From positions 1-64,000 of the forward strand of contig JAUIJH010000006.1 in NCBI GenBank assembly GCA_030431335.1: a DNA stretch of 64,000 bases, written 5' to 3'. A program made the position numbers and the translations under genes. This DNA is from Alphaproteobacteria bacterium (GTDB lineage Bacteria; Pseudomonadota; Alphaproteobacteria; Rhizobiales; Amorphaceae). Position 1 is the stretch's first letter; each line of letters begins with the position of its first letter. Positions 39,498 to 49,156 of this stretch are shown one piece after another. The notes beneath the pieces are model-generated. The model saw only the letters and a program-made list of their open reading frames with translations, was not told the origin of the DNA and did not search any database.

Positions 39498-42400
39498 TTA
39501 GTATTCGTGCTCGAAATAAACACCGATCGAGGTTTCATCGGTCAACGCCTCGGCACGAACCTTGATGTTGCGTGTTACGTCCAGGTTCACCGTCACGCCG
39601 GAGGAGCGGGAGCCGGCCCGCACGCCGAGATAGATGTTGTCGGCGATGTAGCGGCCGGCCTCGGCGCCGGTGTTGCCCTGCTCGTCGGTGACGATCTCGA
39701 GGTTGTCGAGGCCGGTCATCACGCGGATCTGCTCGAGCAGGCCCGGGCCGCCGCCGCCGCCGGCGAGTTCGGCCGCCGCGGCGCCGAGCTGGGCGAGCTG
39801 GAATGCGGACAGGTCGTTGATGCTGCGGCCGAAGATGAGCTGCGCCAGCACCTCGTCCTGCGGCAGCTCAGGCGTCGATTCCAGCGTGATCTTCGGGTTG
39901 TTGGCCTGGCCCGAGACGACGACGCGCGCCGTGATCGAGTTGGCGGTCGTCTCGGCCACGAAATAGATCGTCGGGTCGAGATCGCCGATCAGCGTCACCG
40001 AGCCCTGCTTGAACTCGATGCGCTGGGTCAGCACCACGATGCGCCCGCGGATCAGGTCGAACTGGCCCACCGGGGCGATGTTGGAGACCGGGCCGGTCAG
40101 CCGCACCCGCCCGCCGAGCTCGGCGTCGATGCCGCGCCCACGCACGAACACCCGCGCCGGCGCGTCGATGGTGACGTCGAGGTTGACGCCGGTGGCGCCG
40201 CTGCCGCTCTCCTCGGGCTCCGCGTAGGGACCCACCTTGGCGCGGCGCAGCGTCTCCAGGATCTCCCGCGAGGCGCCCACGTGGCGCACGTCGATCAGCG
40301 CCGCCGAACCGCCGAACCCTTCCGGCACGGTGATCTCGGCCCGGTTCACGTCGATCTTGCCGGCGATCAGCGGCGAGCCGGTCACCGGGCCCGTCACCGT
40401 CAGGTCGCCGCTCATCGTCGCGGCGAAGAGCTGCCCGTCCGCATAGCGCGCCTCGCGCAGCGCGATCTTGAGGTCGGCCGGGAAGCCGTTGTTGAGGCCG
40501 ATGGAGCCCGTCACCGCCACGGTGCCCTCGCCGAGATTGGCGCGCAGGGTGCGGATCGTCACGCGGTCGCCGGCCAGCGACGCGTCGAGCTCGCCGCCGG
40601 TGAGGAGGAGGTTGGCCTGCGGGTCGCGGAAGGTGATGCCGCTGGAGTTGACCTGCCCGTTGACCACCGGCGCGCTCAGCGAACCGGTGATCTGCGCCCG
40701 CGCCGTCACCTCGCCGTCGATGCTGGCGCCGCGCTCGGCCAGGAACACGTTGGCGAGGGAGAGCGGCGCGCGGGCGTCGACGCGCAGGTTGAGCCCGTTG
40801 CCCGACAGGGGCACCGCGCCGCTCGCAGTCACATTGAGGCCGCTGCCCGTCGCGGTCGCCTGGTTGAGCGTCACGGTGTTGTTGGCAAAGCGGCCGTCGG
40901 CGCGCACATCGATGCCCGCCACGCCCGCGCCCGCCAGCGGCGCCGCCGACAAGTTGGCGACCGCAATCTGGAAATTCGCCTGCGGCCGGCTCACCGAGCC
41001 CGTCGCCCGCACCCGGCCCGAGAGCGTGCCGCCGGGCCGGAGATCGGGCGCGAAGGCGCCCGCCAGCGACACCGGCAAGCTGGTGATGTCGACCGTCAGG
41101 TCGAGCCGGTCGCCGACGCTGCCGGTGGCGCGCACGTCGCCGCCGCCGATGCGCAGCACCGCCTCGTCGAAGCGCGCGGTCGCCCCGTCATACTGGCCGG
41201 CGATGCGCAGCGAGCCGGTCGGCAGGCCGGCATTGCGCGTGGCGGCGGTGCTGATCTGCGGGCTCGACAGCGTGAACTGCGCCTTCGGCCGCGTGGCGCG
41301 GCCGGTGACGGTCGCCTCGCCCGACAATTCGCCCTGGAGGCCGAGATCGTCGACGAAGCCGTTGGCCAGCGCCATGGGCAGGTCCGCGAGGCTCACCTTG
41401 AGGTCGAGCCGGTCGCCGGCCGTGCCGCTGGCATTCAACGTGCCGCCGCCCACCGTGACCTTCGCCATCTCCAGCGTCACCGAGCCGTCGGCGTAGCGGC
41501 CCTTGGCCTGCGCGGCGGCGGGGCCGAGATTGGCGGCCCGCAGCGGCGCGGCCGTCGCGTTGTCCACCGCCACCTCGAAGGCCGCTTCCGGTTCGTCCAT
41601 CGAGCCGGTGATCGCGGCCGTGCCGGACACCGTGCCCCCCAGCGCCATGTCGGGCACGAAGGCGTTGCCCAGCGCCAGCGGGAGGCCGGAAAGCTCCGCC
41701 TTGATGTTCATCGTGTCGCCCAGCTCACCGCTCGCGCTCACCGTGCCGCCGGCGATGTTGGCGGTCAGCTCGTCGATCGAGCCCGCCCCGCCCTGGTAGG
41801 AGCCGGAGGCCGACAGCGAGATCGGCTCGATGCCGCGCTCCGACAGCAGGCTGGCGGTGACGCCGGTGGCCTTGAGGCGGGCCTTCACCGACGGATCGGC
41901 GCGGGTGCCTTCGAGGTCGATGGCGCCGCTCACCTCGCCCGCCGCGCCGAGGTCCGGCTTGATGAGGTTGGCGAGCGCCAGCGGCAGCGCGTCGATGGTC
42001 GCCTCGAAATCGAGGCTTTCGCCCAGCGAGCCGCCCAGCGTGATGGTGCCGGTGCCGACGCGCAGCTTGGCGTTGGCGACGTCGATCTTGCCCGCGTCCA
42101 CCGACACGCGTGCCGGCGTCTCCAGCACCGCCTCGGTGCCCCGCCCGGCCAGGCGCAATTGCGACAGCGTGGCGGCGAACCCCTCGTCGGCCCGCTCCAG
42201 GCGCCCCTGCGCCGCCAGCGTGCCCTCGCCGAGATCCGCGTTGAGCGTGAGATCGGTCGCCTCGCCCTGGCGCGCGGCCACCAGCGACAGGGTGCGCACC
42301 TCGAAGCCGCCGGCCGTCAGCGCGCGGATGTCGGCGCGGCCGTCGAGGATCGGCACGCCGAGCACGTCGTCCGCCTCCAGCGCGATCACGCCGGAGCTGA

Positions 42401-44690
42401 GCGTGGCGGAGGCCACCTTCACGTCCTGCAGGCGGCCGTCGAGGCGGACGGTCTGCGCCTCGTCGTCGTGCGACAGCGTCACCTTGGCGTCGATGGCGCC
42501 GGATGCCTCGGTGAGGAAGAGCGGCGCGAGACGCGCCAGCTCCGGCACGTCGAGGTCGAGTTCGCCGGCGAACAGGCCGTTGTCCATGGTGAGGGAGCCG
42601 GTCGCCGTGGCGTCGACGATCTTCACCGAAAGGTCGTTGAGCGAGCGCGCGCCGTCGGGGGCGCTGGCGATCCTGGCCGACAGCGACACCGGCTCGCCGG
42701 CATAGCGGGCGCCCAGCGACAGCGTGCCGGCGAGGTCGACCGGCTTGTCGTCCGCGCGCGTCAAGGTGCCGTCGAAGCGCGCGTCGAGCCCGGCGAGCGA
42801 TTGCTGGCCGAAATCGATGGCATCGCTCGTCACCCGCGCCGCGATGGCGGGGGCCGACGGCGACCCGCTCACCGTGAGGTCGGCCGCGAGCGCGCCGGAC
42901 AATTTGGGATCCACCGACGCCAGCGTGCCGAGCTCGAAGCGCGCCTTGAGGTCGGCCACCGTGTCCGACAGCGCGCCGTCCACGTCGAGGCTGAGCTGGG
43001 GATTGGCGAGCTTGAAGCCCTGGAACGACACGCCCTCCTCGGTCCGCGCCGCCTTGCCGTCGATGGTGGTCTCGCCGGCGAGCAGCCCGTCCGCCGCCGC
43101 GATGCCGGTTTCGAGGTCGTTGGCGGTGGCGTCGACGCTGAGATCGAACAGGCCGTCGAAGCCCACCGTGCCGTCCGCCTTGAGCGCGATGGCGCCGCCG
43201 AGGTCGCGCCCGGCCAGCGCGGAGAACGCGGCCAGCGACTGCGCGTCGAGGCTGTAGCTGCCCTTCACGGCGTCGCCGATGGTGCCCGCGAAGCGCGCCG
43301 CCAGCGTGTCGGTCTCGATGGAGGCATTCTCCACGTCGACCGGCTGGCCCGCGCGCCAGCTGCCCTTGGCGTCGATCGCGAGGCGGCTGCCGACGGCGTC
43401 GGCGACGCCGGCATCGTTGGAGCCGAGGTCGGCGGCGCGGCCGGTCACGGTGAAATTGACCATGCGCGAGGCGGGGTTGTCGAGGTTGAGCGCCTCGCCG
43501 GTCGCCTTCAGCGTCGCCTCGGGCGCCGACAGGAAGGCGGTGTCGAGGTTCTTGACCGCGATCTCGGCGTTGAAGGCGGAAGCGGCGGTGTCGCCGAGCG
43601 AAATGTCGATCACGGCCGAGCCGAGCGTGTCCTTGCCCTCGCTGCCGGGGAGCGGCAGCGGCTGGCCGTCGTCGCGCGCCAGCGTCCCCTTGACGGTGAG
43701 CGCCGTCGGCACGCCGTCCGCCGCGATGGCGCCGTTGAAGGTGAGCTTGGCCGCGCCGCTCTTGAAGTCGCCCTCGCTGATGGTGATGGCGCCGCTTTCG
43801 GCGCGCGTCGCGTCGATCTTGAGCGAGGAGCCGCCTTCCACGAACGGGTCGTAGAGGCTCGACACCAGCGGCTCGACATTGCCCGACACGTCGGTCAGGA
43901 GCCGCAGGCCGCCGTTGCTATCGGCGATCCGCGTGGTGCCCGACAGCAGCGTCTCGCCGTCGGCGATCAGGCTGATGTCGGCGGTGAAGTCGCCCAGGGG
44001 GCCGTTGCCCAGCACGGTGAAGCCGAGCGAGGGCTGGCCTTCGACGCTGAGCGCGTTGGCGAGGACGCCGCCTTCCGGCTCGGTCAGCTTGAGGTCGATG
44101 GCGAGCTGGCGGGAATCGTTCTGGAACCGCGCCGCGAGCTGCAGCGAGCCCGGCCGGTCGAGCCGCTCCACCGCGAGCCGCGCGTCGAGGCTGCCGCTCT
44201 CGAGCCGCGCCGCGCCGTTGACCTCCATCCGCGCGGCCGGGCCGATCACCCCCTCCGCGATGGTGATCACGTCCACGTCGAACTGGTCGATGCGCACGGC
44301 CACCGGCAGGCTCGGCAGCGCGAACTCGGCGCCCGGCTCGATGGGCTCGTCGGTCTCGGCCGGCAGCGGCGCGCGGTCGATGCGGATCGCGTCGGCGGTG
44401 AGGCTCTCGATGCTGAGCCGGCCGCGCAGCAGCGCCAGGCGCGACCACACGAGCTGCGCGTTCTCGATGGTCAGCCACACGCCGCGCCGGTCGGCGATGG
44501 TGATCTCGGCGATGCGCACGTTGGAGGACAGCGCGCCCTCGATGCGGCCGAGCCGGATCTGGCGGTCGGGCGTGGAGATCTGCCGCTCCACGAAGCGCAC
44601 GAAGCGCGACCTCTCGTCGTCCTGCGCCAGCGCGATGCTGCCGAGCGAGAACGCCAACAACAGGGCGATGCCAATCAGAACGCGGCTCAT
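39498..44690 (-). CDS. tamB: Translocation and assembly module subunit TamB
   Basis: About 1730 aa, N-terminal TM/signal, beta-rich repeats, DUF490 C-terminus (VRLTGPVSNIAPVGQFDLIRGRIVVLTQRIEFKQGSVTLIGDLDPTIYFVAET...NPKITLESTPELPQDEVLAQLIFGRS). Confidence 0.95.
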   Translation of the reverse strand: MSRVLIGIALLLAFSLGSIALAQDDERSRFVRFVERQISTPDRQIRLGRIEGALSSNVRIAEITIADRRGVWLTIENAQLVWSRLALLRGRLSIESLTADAIRIDRAPLPAETDEPIEPGAEFALPSLPVAVRIDQFDVDVITIAEGVIGPAARMEVNGAARLESGSLDARLAVERLDRPGSLQLAARFQNDSRQLAIDLKLTEPEGGVLANALSVEGQPSLGFTVLGNGPLGDFTADISLIADGETLLSGTTRIADSNGGLRLLTDVSGNVEPLVSSLYDPFVEGGSSLKIDATRAESGAITISEGDFKSGAAKLTFNGAIAADGVPTALTVKGTLARDDGQPLPLPGSEGKDTLGSAVIDISLGDTAASAFNAEIAVKNLDTAFLSAPEATLKATGEALNLDNPASRMVNFTVTGRAADLGSNDAGVADAVGSRLAIDAKGSWRAGQPVDVENASIETDTLAARFAGTIGDAVKGSYSLDAQSLAAFSALAGRDLGGAIALKADGTVGFDGLFDLSVDATANDLETGIAAADGLLAGETTIDGKAARTEEGVSFQGFKLANPQLSLDVDGALSDTVADLKARFELGTLASVDPKLSGALAADLTVSGSPSAPAIAARVTSDAIDFGQQSLAGLDARFDGTLTRADDKPVDLAGTLSLGARYAGEPVSLSARIASAPDGARSLNDLSVKIVDATATGSLTMDNGLFAGELDLDVPELARLAPLFLTEASGAIDAKVTLSHDDEAQTVRLDGRLQDVKVASATLSSGVIALEADDVLGVPILDGRADIRALTAGGFEVRTLSLVAARQGEATDLTLNADLGEGTLAAQGRLERADEGFAATLSQLRLAGRGTEAVLETPARVSVDAGKIDVANAKLRVGTGTITLGGSLGESLDFEATIDALPLALANLIKPDLGAAGEVSGAIDLEGTRADPSVKARLKATGVTASLLSERGIEPISLSASGSYQGGAGSIDELTANIAGGTVSASGELGDTMNIKAELSGLPLALGNAFVPDMALGGTVSGTAAITGSMDEPEAAFEVAVDNATAAPLRAANLGPAAAQAKGRYADGSVTLEMAKVTVGGGTLNASGTAGDRLDLKVSLADLPMALANGFVDDLGLQGELSGEATVTGRATRPKAQFTLSSPQISTAATRNAGLPTGSLRIAGQYDGATARFDEAVLRIGGGDVRATGSVGDRLDLTVDITSLPVSLAGAFAPDLRPGGTLSGRVRATGSVSRPQANFQIAVANLSAAPLAGAGVAGIDVRADGRFANNTVTLNQATATGSGLNVTASGAVPLSGNGLNLRVDARAPLSLANVFLAERGASIDGEVTARAQITGSLSAPVVNGQVNSSGITFRDPQANLLLTGGELDASLAGDRVTIRTLRANLGEGTVAVTGSIGLNNGFPADLKIALREARYADGQLFAATMSGDLTVTGPVTGSPLIAGKIDVNRAEITVPEGFGGSAALIDVRHVGASREILETLRRAKVGPYAEPEESGSGATGVNLDVTIDAPARVFVRGRGIDAELGGRVRLTGPVSNIAPVGQFDLIRGRIVVLTQRIEFKQGSVTLIGDLDPTIYFVAETTANSITARVVVSGQANNPKITLESTPELPQDEVLAQLIFGRSINDLSAFQLAQLGAAAAELAGGGGGPGLLEQIRVMTGLDNLEIVTDEQGNTGAEAGRYIADNIYLGVRAGSRSSGVTVNLDVTRNIKVRAEALTDETSIGVYFEHEY

Positions 44691-44701
44691 CGGACCCCTC
44701 A

Positions 44702-46603
44702 TCAGAATGCCTGCCCCAGGCCGATATAGAACGCGATCGGCGGGTCGCCGTCATAAGGCTCCAGCGGCACGGCGACGTCGAAGCGGATCGGACCGAGGCT
44801 CGTATAGTAGCGCAGGCCCAGGCCCGCGCCGAACTTCAGCGGCTCGTTGAAGCTGGGGAACTCGTCCTCGAACGCGTTGCCCGCGTCGACGAAGGGCACG
44901 ATGCCGATGGACTCGGTCACCTTGATGCGCGCCTCGGCCGACGCGGTGAAGATCGAGCGCCCGCCGACGATCTCGCCGGTGGCGTCGCGCGGGCCGACCC
45001 CGAGATAGGGATAGCCGCGGATCGATCCGCCGCCGCCGGCGAAATAGAGCCGGTTGGCCGGCATCTCGTCGAGCGGCACGCCGACGATGGAGCCCACCAT
45101 CGCGCGGGCCGCGAGCACCAGCCGGTCGTCCGCCAGGGGCACGTAGACCGAGCCCGACAGCTCCGAGATCAGCCCGGTGTTGTCGTAGTTGAACTCGTGG
45201 AACGGCTCGGCCTTGGCGCCGAGGCGGAAGCCGCGCGTCGGATCGAGCGCGTTGTCGCTGCCGTCATAGTTGAGCGCGGTCGGCAGGCTCAGCATGTAGA
45301 AGTCGCCGTCGCCCACCGTCGTCTGGTCGATGGTGGACGCCTGGAACTGGGCGAAGATGTCGCCGCTCAGCCGGTTGTTGAAGCGGTGCTTGAAGCCGGC
45401 ATTGGCGCCCAGGGTGCGCGACCGGAAGGTGGTCGGCGCAAGCTGCTCGGCGTAGATGCGCGAGGCGAAGTCCGTATAGGGGGTGAAGACGCCCGGCTTC
45501 AGGAAGCTCATGGCGAGCGAATAGTTGTAGCCGTTGGGATCGTCGCCGTTGATGCCGCCCGCGCTCGCCTCCAGCCCCAGCTTCTCGCCGCGGCCAAACA
45601 GGTTGCGGTTGCGCCAGTACCCCTCCAGGCCGAAGCCGTCGACGGAGGAGAACAGCGCGCCGCCGCCGATGACGTAGCGCTTGCGCTCCGACGTCTCGAT
45701 GGTGATGGGCAGCGTGCCCTCGTCGGTGATCTCGTCCGCTTCCACGATGCGCACGGCCTGGAAGGTCTCCAGGCGGCGCAGCTGGTCGCGCGCCCGCTCG
45801 AGGTCGTCCGGATCGAACGGCTCGCCCGGCACGATGCCGGCATAGTAGGCGACGAAACCCGGATCCATCCGGTTGGTGCCGTTGACGGTGGTCTCGCCGA
45901 ACACGGCCGGCCGTCCCGATTCGGCGCGGATATAGACATCCAGCTCCTCTTCGGGGTGCATCGCCGTCGCCTCGCGCTCCGCGATGCGCGCCTTGGGGTA
46001 GCCCTTCTCGCGCCAGCGGCCGACGATGGAGCCTTCCGTCGCCAGCACCACGGTGGACTTGGCCGGCTGGCCGTTGACGAAGCCGAGCTCTTCCGGCGTC
46101 TTGGGTAGCGTGCGGTCGCCCGCGATCGGGCCCGGCCGGTTCTCGATCTTGAGGTTCTCGAACAGGTAGACGGGGCCCGGATCGACGTTGATCACCACCG
46201 TGGCGCCGTCGGGAATCTCCGAATCGATCGGCGCATCGGCCGCCTCGAGCCCGTCGACCTTGATGGAGATGGTGCCGCCATAGCGGCCATCCGCGTACAG
46301 CGTCGCCAGGATACGCTGGTAGTCGCCGCGCGCGGTGGCCAGCAGCGCGGCCGGACCGGGGCTCGGATCCTTCTTGTCGGCGAACAGGCGCGAGGCGTTG
46401 CGCACCTGCTTGTTCACGGCGCGGTCGCCCTCCGGCGTCACAACCTCGACGCTGTAGCTGATGGACCCCGGAGGCGGCGGCGTTTTCTCACGCCCAAACA
46501 GATGTATGCCGAAGATCTCGAAAGCACTCGCCGGTGCCGCGAACCCTCCGCACGCCGCCCAAAAGAATGCCATCGCGAGCGTCAGGCGCATCGTCGATTG
46601 CAA
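44702..46603 (-). CDS. tamA: Autotransporter assembly complex protein TamA (Omp85 family)
   Basis: 633 aa; POTRA domains and BamA-like barrel (FAGGGGSIRGYPYLGVGPRD). Confidence 0.94.
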   Translation of the reverse strand: MQSTMRLTLAMAFFWAACGGFAAPASAFEIFGIHLFGREKTPPPPGSISYSVEVVTPEGDRAVNKQVRNASRLFADKKDPSPGPAALLATARGDYQRILATLYADGRYGGTISIKVDGLEAADAPIDSEIPDGATVVINVDPGPVYLFENLKIENRPGPIAGDRTLPKTPEELGFVNGQPAKSTVVLATEGSIVGRWREKGYPKARIAEREATAMHPEEELDVYIRAESGRPAVFGETTVNGTNRMDPGFVAYYAGIVPGEPFDPDDLERARDQLRRLETFQAVRIVEADEITDEGTLPITIETSERKRYVIGGGALFSSVDGFGLEGYWRNRNLFGRGEKLGLEASAGGINGDDPNGYNYSLAMSFLKPGVFTPYTDFASRIYAEQLAPTTFRSRTLGANAGFKHRFNNRLSGDIFAQFQASTIDQTTVGDGDFYMLSLPTALNYDGSDNALDPTRGFRLGAKAEPFHEFNYDNTGLISELSGSVYVPLADDRLVLAARAMVGSIVGVPLDEMPANRLYFAGGGGSIRGYPYLGVGPRDATGEIVGGRSIFTASAEARIKVTESIGIVPFVDAGNAFEDEFPSFNEPLKFGAGLGLRYYTSLGPIRFDVAVPLEPYDGDPPIAFYIGLGQAF

Positions 46604-46773
46604 GTCGCCTACTCCACAACGAACGTTTCCGAGACCAGAAACCTCTTTTTGCGGCAGTTGGATAGACCGTGGGCGGCCGTGGCCGGCTTCTACTGCGGCT
46701 CTGCGCTATATCGGCAACAGATCAGCCAGTCTATTAACCGTGCACGTAAATCTCTGTTGCAATATACCGCCGG

Positions 46774-47955
46774 TCAGTCACCGGCGACGGTGGGAAGACG
46801 CATCGCCGGCGGGGTATTGCGGCTGCGGCGCGAGCGGATCATGCCATCGATCACCGTCATCCCGACGCCCGGCAAATTACCGAGTGCAATGGATTCCAGC
46901 ACCGTCTTGCCCGGCGCGTGCTGGGCCTGGTCGAACAACACGAAATCGGCCGCCCTCCCCTCCTCCAGGAGCCCGGTGTCGAGTTCGCGCACCCGCGCGG
47001 TGTTGCCGGTGGCAAAGCAGATCGCCACCTCGGCCGGCACGTTGCCGAGCGAGGACAACAGCGCCACCATGCGCAAGATGCCCAGCGGCTGCACGCCCGA
47101 GCCCGCCGGCCCGTCCGTGCCGAGCAAGATCTGGTCGAGCTTGCCGAGCTCGCGCGCCGTGTTCAGCGTCAACAGCGCCGCCCGCTCGTTGCCGTTGTGC
47201 ACGATCTCCAGCCCCTGCTTGCAGCTCTCGCACAGGCACACGATCTGATCGTCCGGCAGCGCCGAGTGGCCGCCGTTGATGTGGCCGACCACGTCCGTGC
47301 CCGCCTCCAGCACCACGTCCGCGCCGATCAGCCCGGAGCCGGGGATCGACGGCCCGCCGGTGTGGATGGTGGACTGCATGCCGTACTTGCGGGCCCAGTC
47401 GATCATGCGTTTGGCGGTGGGTCCGTCCTTCACGCTGCCGAGGCCGACTTCGCCGATCAGCGACACGCCCGCGTCCGCCATCTCCTTGAAATCGTGCTCC
47501 TCCATGCCGTGGTGCAGTAGCGGCGCGCCGGCGTGCACCTTGACGCCGGAGGGGCGGAAATTCTCGTACCAGCGCTGCGAGGCGATCGCCATCGCCTTGG
47601 TGCCGACCACGTCGTTGGGGCGGCCGGGCATGTGCACCTCGCCGGCCGAGATCAGCGTGGTGACGCCGCCGTGCAGGGTGGAATCGATCCAGTGGAGCTG
47701 CTGCTGGCGCGGCGTGTAGTCGCCCACCACCGGGTGCACGTGGCTGTCGATGAGGCCCGGCGCCAAGGTCACCCCTTGCGCGTCCACCACCGTCGCCACC
47801 CCCTGCGGGTCGATATCGCGGGCGCGCCCGATCGCCGCGATTCGCCCCTCGCGCACCAGGACGCAATCGGCGTCCAGGATGGGTTCCTCGAGTTTTCCCG
47901 ACAGCATCAGCCCGACATTGTGGATCAGCATGCTCGCGTCGACCGCCATCGCCAT
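46774..47955 (-). CDS. Enamidase-like amidohydrolase
   Basis: 393 aa; LAPGLIDSHVHPVVGDYTPRQQQLHWIDSTLHGGVTTLISAGEVHMPGRPNDVVGTKAMAI...HTGGPSIPGSGLIGADVV...SRNTPPAMR; resembles Eubacterium barkeri enamidase as I recall it. Confidence 0.82.
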   Translation of the reverse strand: MAMAVDASMLIHNVGLMLSGKLEEPILDADCVLVREGRIAAIGRARDIDPQGVATVVDAQGVTLAPGLIDSHVHPVVGDYTPRQQQLHWIDSTLHGGVTTLISAGEVHMPGRPNDVVGTKAMAIASQRWYENFRPSGVKVHAGAPLLHHGMEEHDFKEMADAGVSLIGEVGLGSVKDGPTAKRMIDWARKYGMQSTIHTGGPSIPGSGLIGADVVLEAGTDVVGHINGGHSALPDDQIVCLCESCKQGLEIVHNGNERAALLTLNTARELGKLDQILLGTDGPAGSGVQPLGILRMVALLSSLGNVPAEVAICFATGNTARVRELDTGLLEEGRAADFVLFDQAQHAPGKTVLESIALGNLPGVGMTVIDGMIRSRRSRNTPPAMRLPTVAGD

Positions 47956-48158
47956 CTCTCCCCTTGTGTCCGAGCGCAGCCTAGAGCACGAATCTGCGAC
48001 AAGGAATTATGTCGGTGTGCACCGGTTGGTTACCTGATAGAAGAGTGGAGGATCCATGGTGCGCCACAAATGGCCGGGAGCTCGCGCCGGGCCGATGTCC
48101 GACGCAACGGTGGCCCTGGTCCTGCAGGCGGATCGAGGATGTCATACGAAAACCACAT

Positions 48159-48176
48159 TCATTCGCGTACGAATGA
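48159..48176. promoter_or_regulatory. Palindromic operator candidate upstream of fpr
   Basis: TCATTCG-CGTA-CGAATGA, 32-49 bp before the fpr start. Confidence 0.4.
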
Positions 48177-48207
48177 CAATTAATTCCTATCCCCACGGAC
48201 CTGTCTG

Positions 48208-49062
48208 ATGTCTTCCCACGCCGTCTTGTCCTTCGCAGCGGCTCGAGCTCGCTTGACCGCCAGCAGAGCGGCCGTGCCCAAAACCGTCTACGCCGAAAAA
48301 GTGACCGAGGTGGAGCACTACACCGACGGCCTCTTTCGCCTGCGCGTGAAACGGCCGCCGGGTCTGCGCTTCCGCTCCGGCGAATTCGTGATGATCGGCC
48401 TGCCGGGCGCCCCCATGCGCGCCCACTCCATCGCCAGCCCCAATTGGGACGACGAACTCGATTTCGTCTCCGTCAAGGTGCCGGGCGGCCCGCTCAGCGA
48501 GCGCCTGGCGCGGACCATGCCCGGCGACACGCTGCTTGTGGGGCGCGAGTGCAAGGGCACGCTGGTCAACGATGCGCTGGAGCCGGGCCGGCGCCTGTTC
48601 CTGTTCGCGACGGGCACCGGGGTCGCCCCGTTCGCCTCCCTGGTCCGCGACCCGGAGACCTACGACAAGTTCGACGAGGTCGTCCTGACGCAGACCTGCC
48701 GGACGGTTGCCGAGCTGGAATTTGCCGAGCGCGCCGTCGCCGCGGCGTTGGCCGATCCGCTGCTGGGCGAGTTCCTAGCGGGCCGGCTGCGCCTCTTCAC
48801 CAGCACCACGCGCGAGCCGCACGTCCACACGGGCCGTATCACGACGCTCATGCGCAGCGGCGCCCTGTTCGAGGCGCTCGCCATCCCCCCGATCGACCCC
48901 GCCTGCGACCGCGCGATGATCTGCGGCTCGATGGCGATGCTGCGCGACACCCAGGCGATTCTCGAATCGGCCGGGTTCGTCGAAGGCACCGACGCCATGC
49001 CGGGATCCTTCGTCGTGGAGCGGACGTTCGCCGACCCAAGCAGGATCGCCGTCCTAGCCTGA
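48208..49062 (+). CDS. fpr: Ferredoxin--NADP reductase
   Basis: 284 aa; FRLRVKRPPGLRFRSGEFVMIGLPG...MRAHSIASPNWDDELDFVSVKVPGGPLSERL...CGSMAMLRDTQAILESAGFVEG. Confidence 0.95.
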   Translation: MSSHAVLSFAAARARLTASRAAVPKTVYAEKVTEVEHYTDGLFRLRVKRPPGLRFRSGEFVMIGLPGAPMRAHSIASPNWDDELDFVSVKVPGGPLSERLARTMPGDTLLVGRECKGTLVNDALEPGRRLFLFATGTGVAPFASLVRDPETYDKFDEVVLTQTCRTVAELEFAERAVAAALADPLLGEFLAGRLRLFTSTTREPHVHTGRITTLMRSGALFEALAIPPIDPACDRAMICGSMAMLRDTQAILESAGFVEGTDAMPGSFVVERTFADPSRIAVLA

Positions 49063-49156
49063 CCGGAGCCACAGGGCGGCGCCGATTCGGGCGCCCGCCG
49101 AGCCGGCGGGCCGCCCCCCGCAGCCGCCGGCGAAGGCCGACGGCCGGAGCCGCCTG

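Noticed and set aside
39507-44729. 1740-aa plus-strand ORF antisense to tamB
   Set aside because: High-GC shadow ORF: composition (RHHRARR/Q-rich) without domain signatures, while the opposite strand encodes a clear TamB
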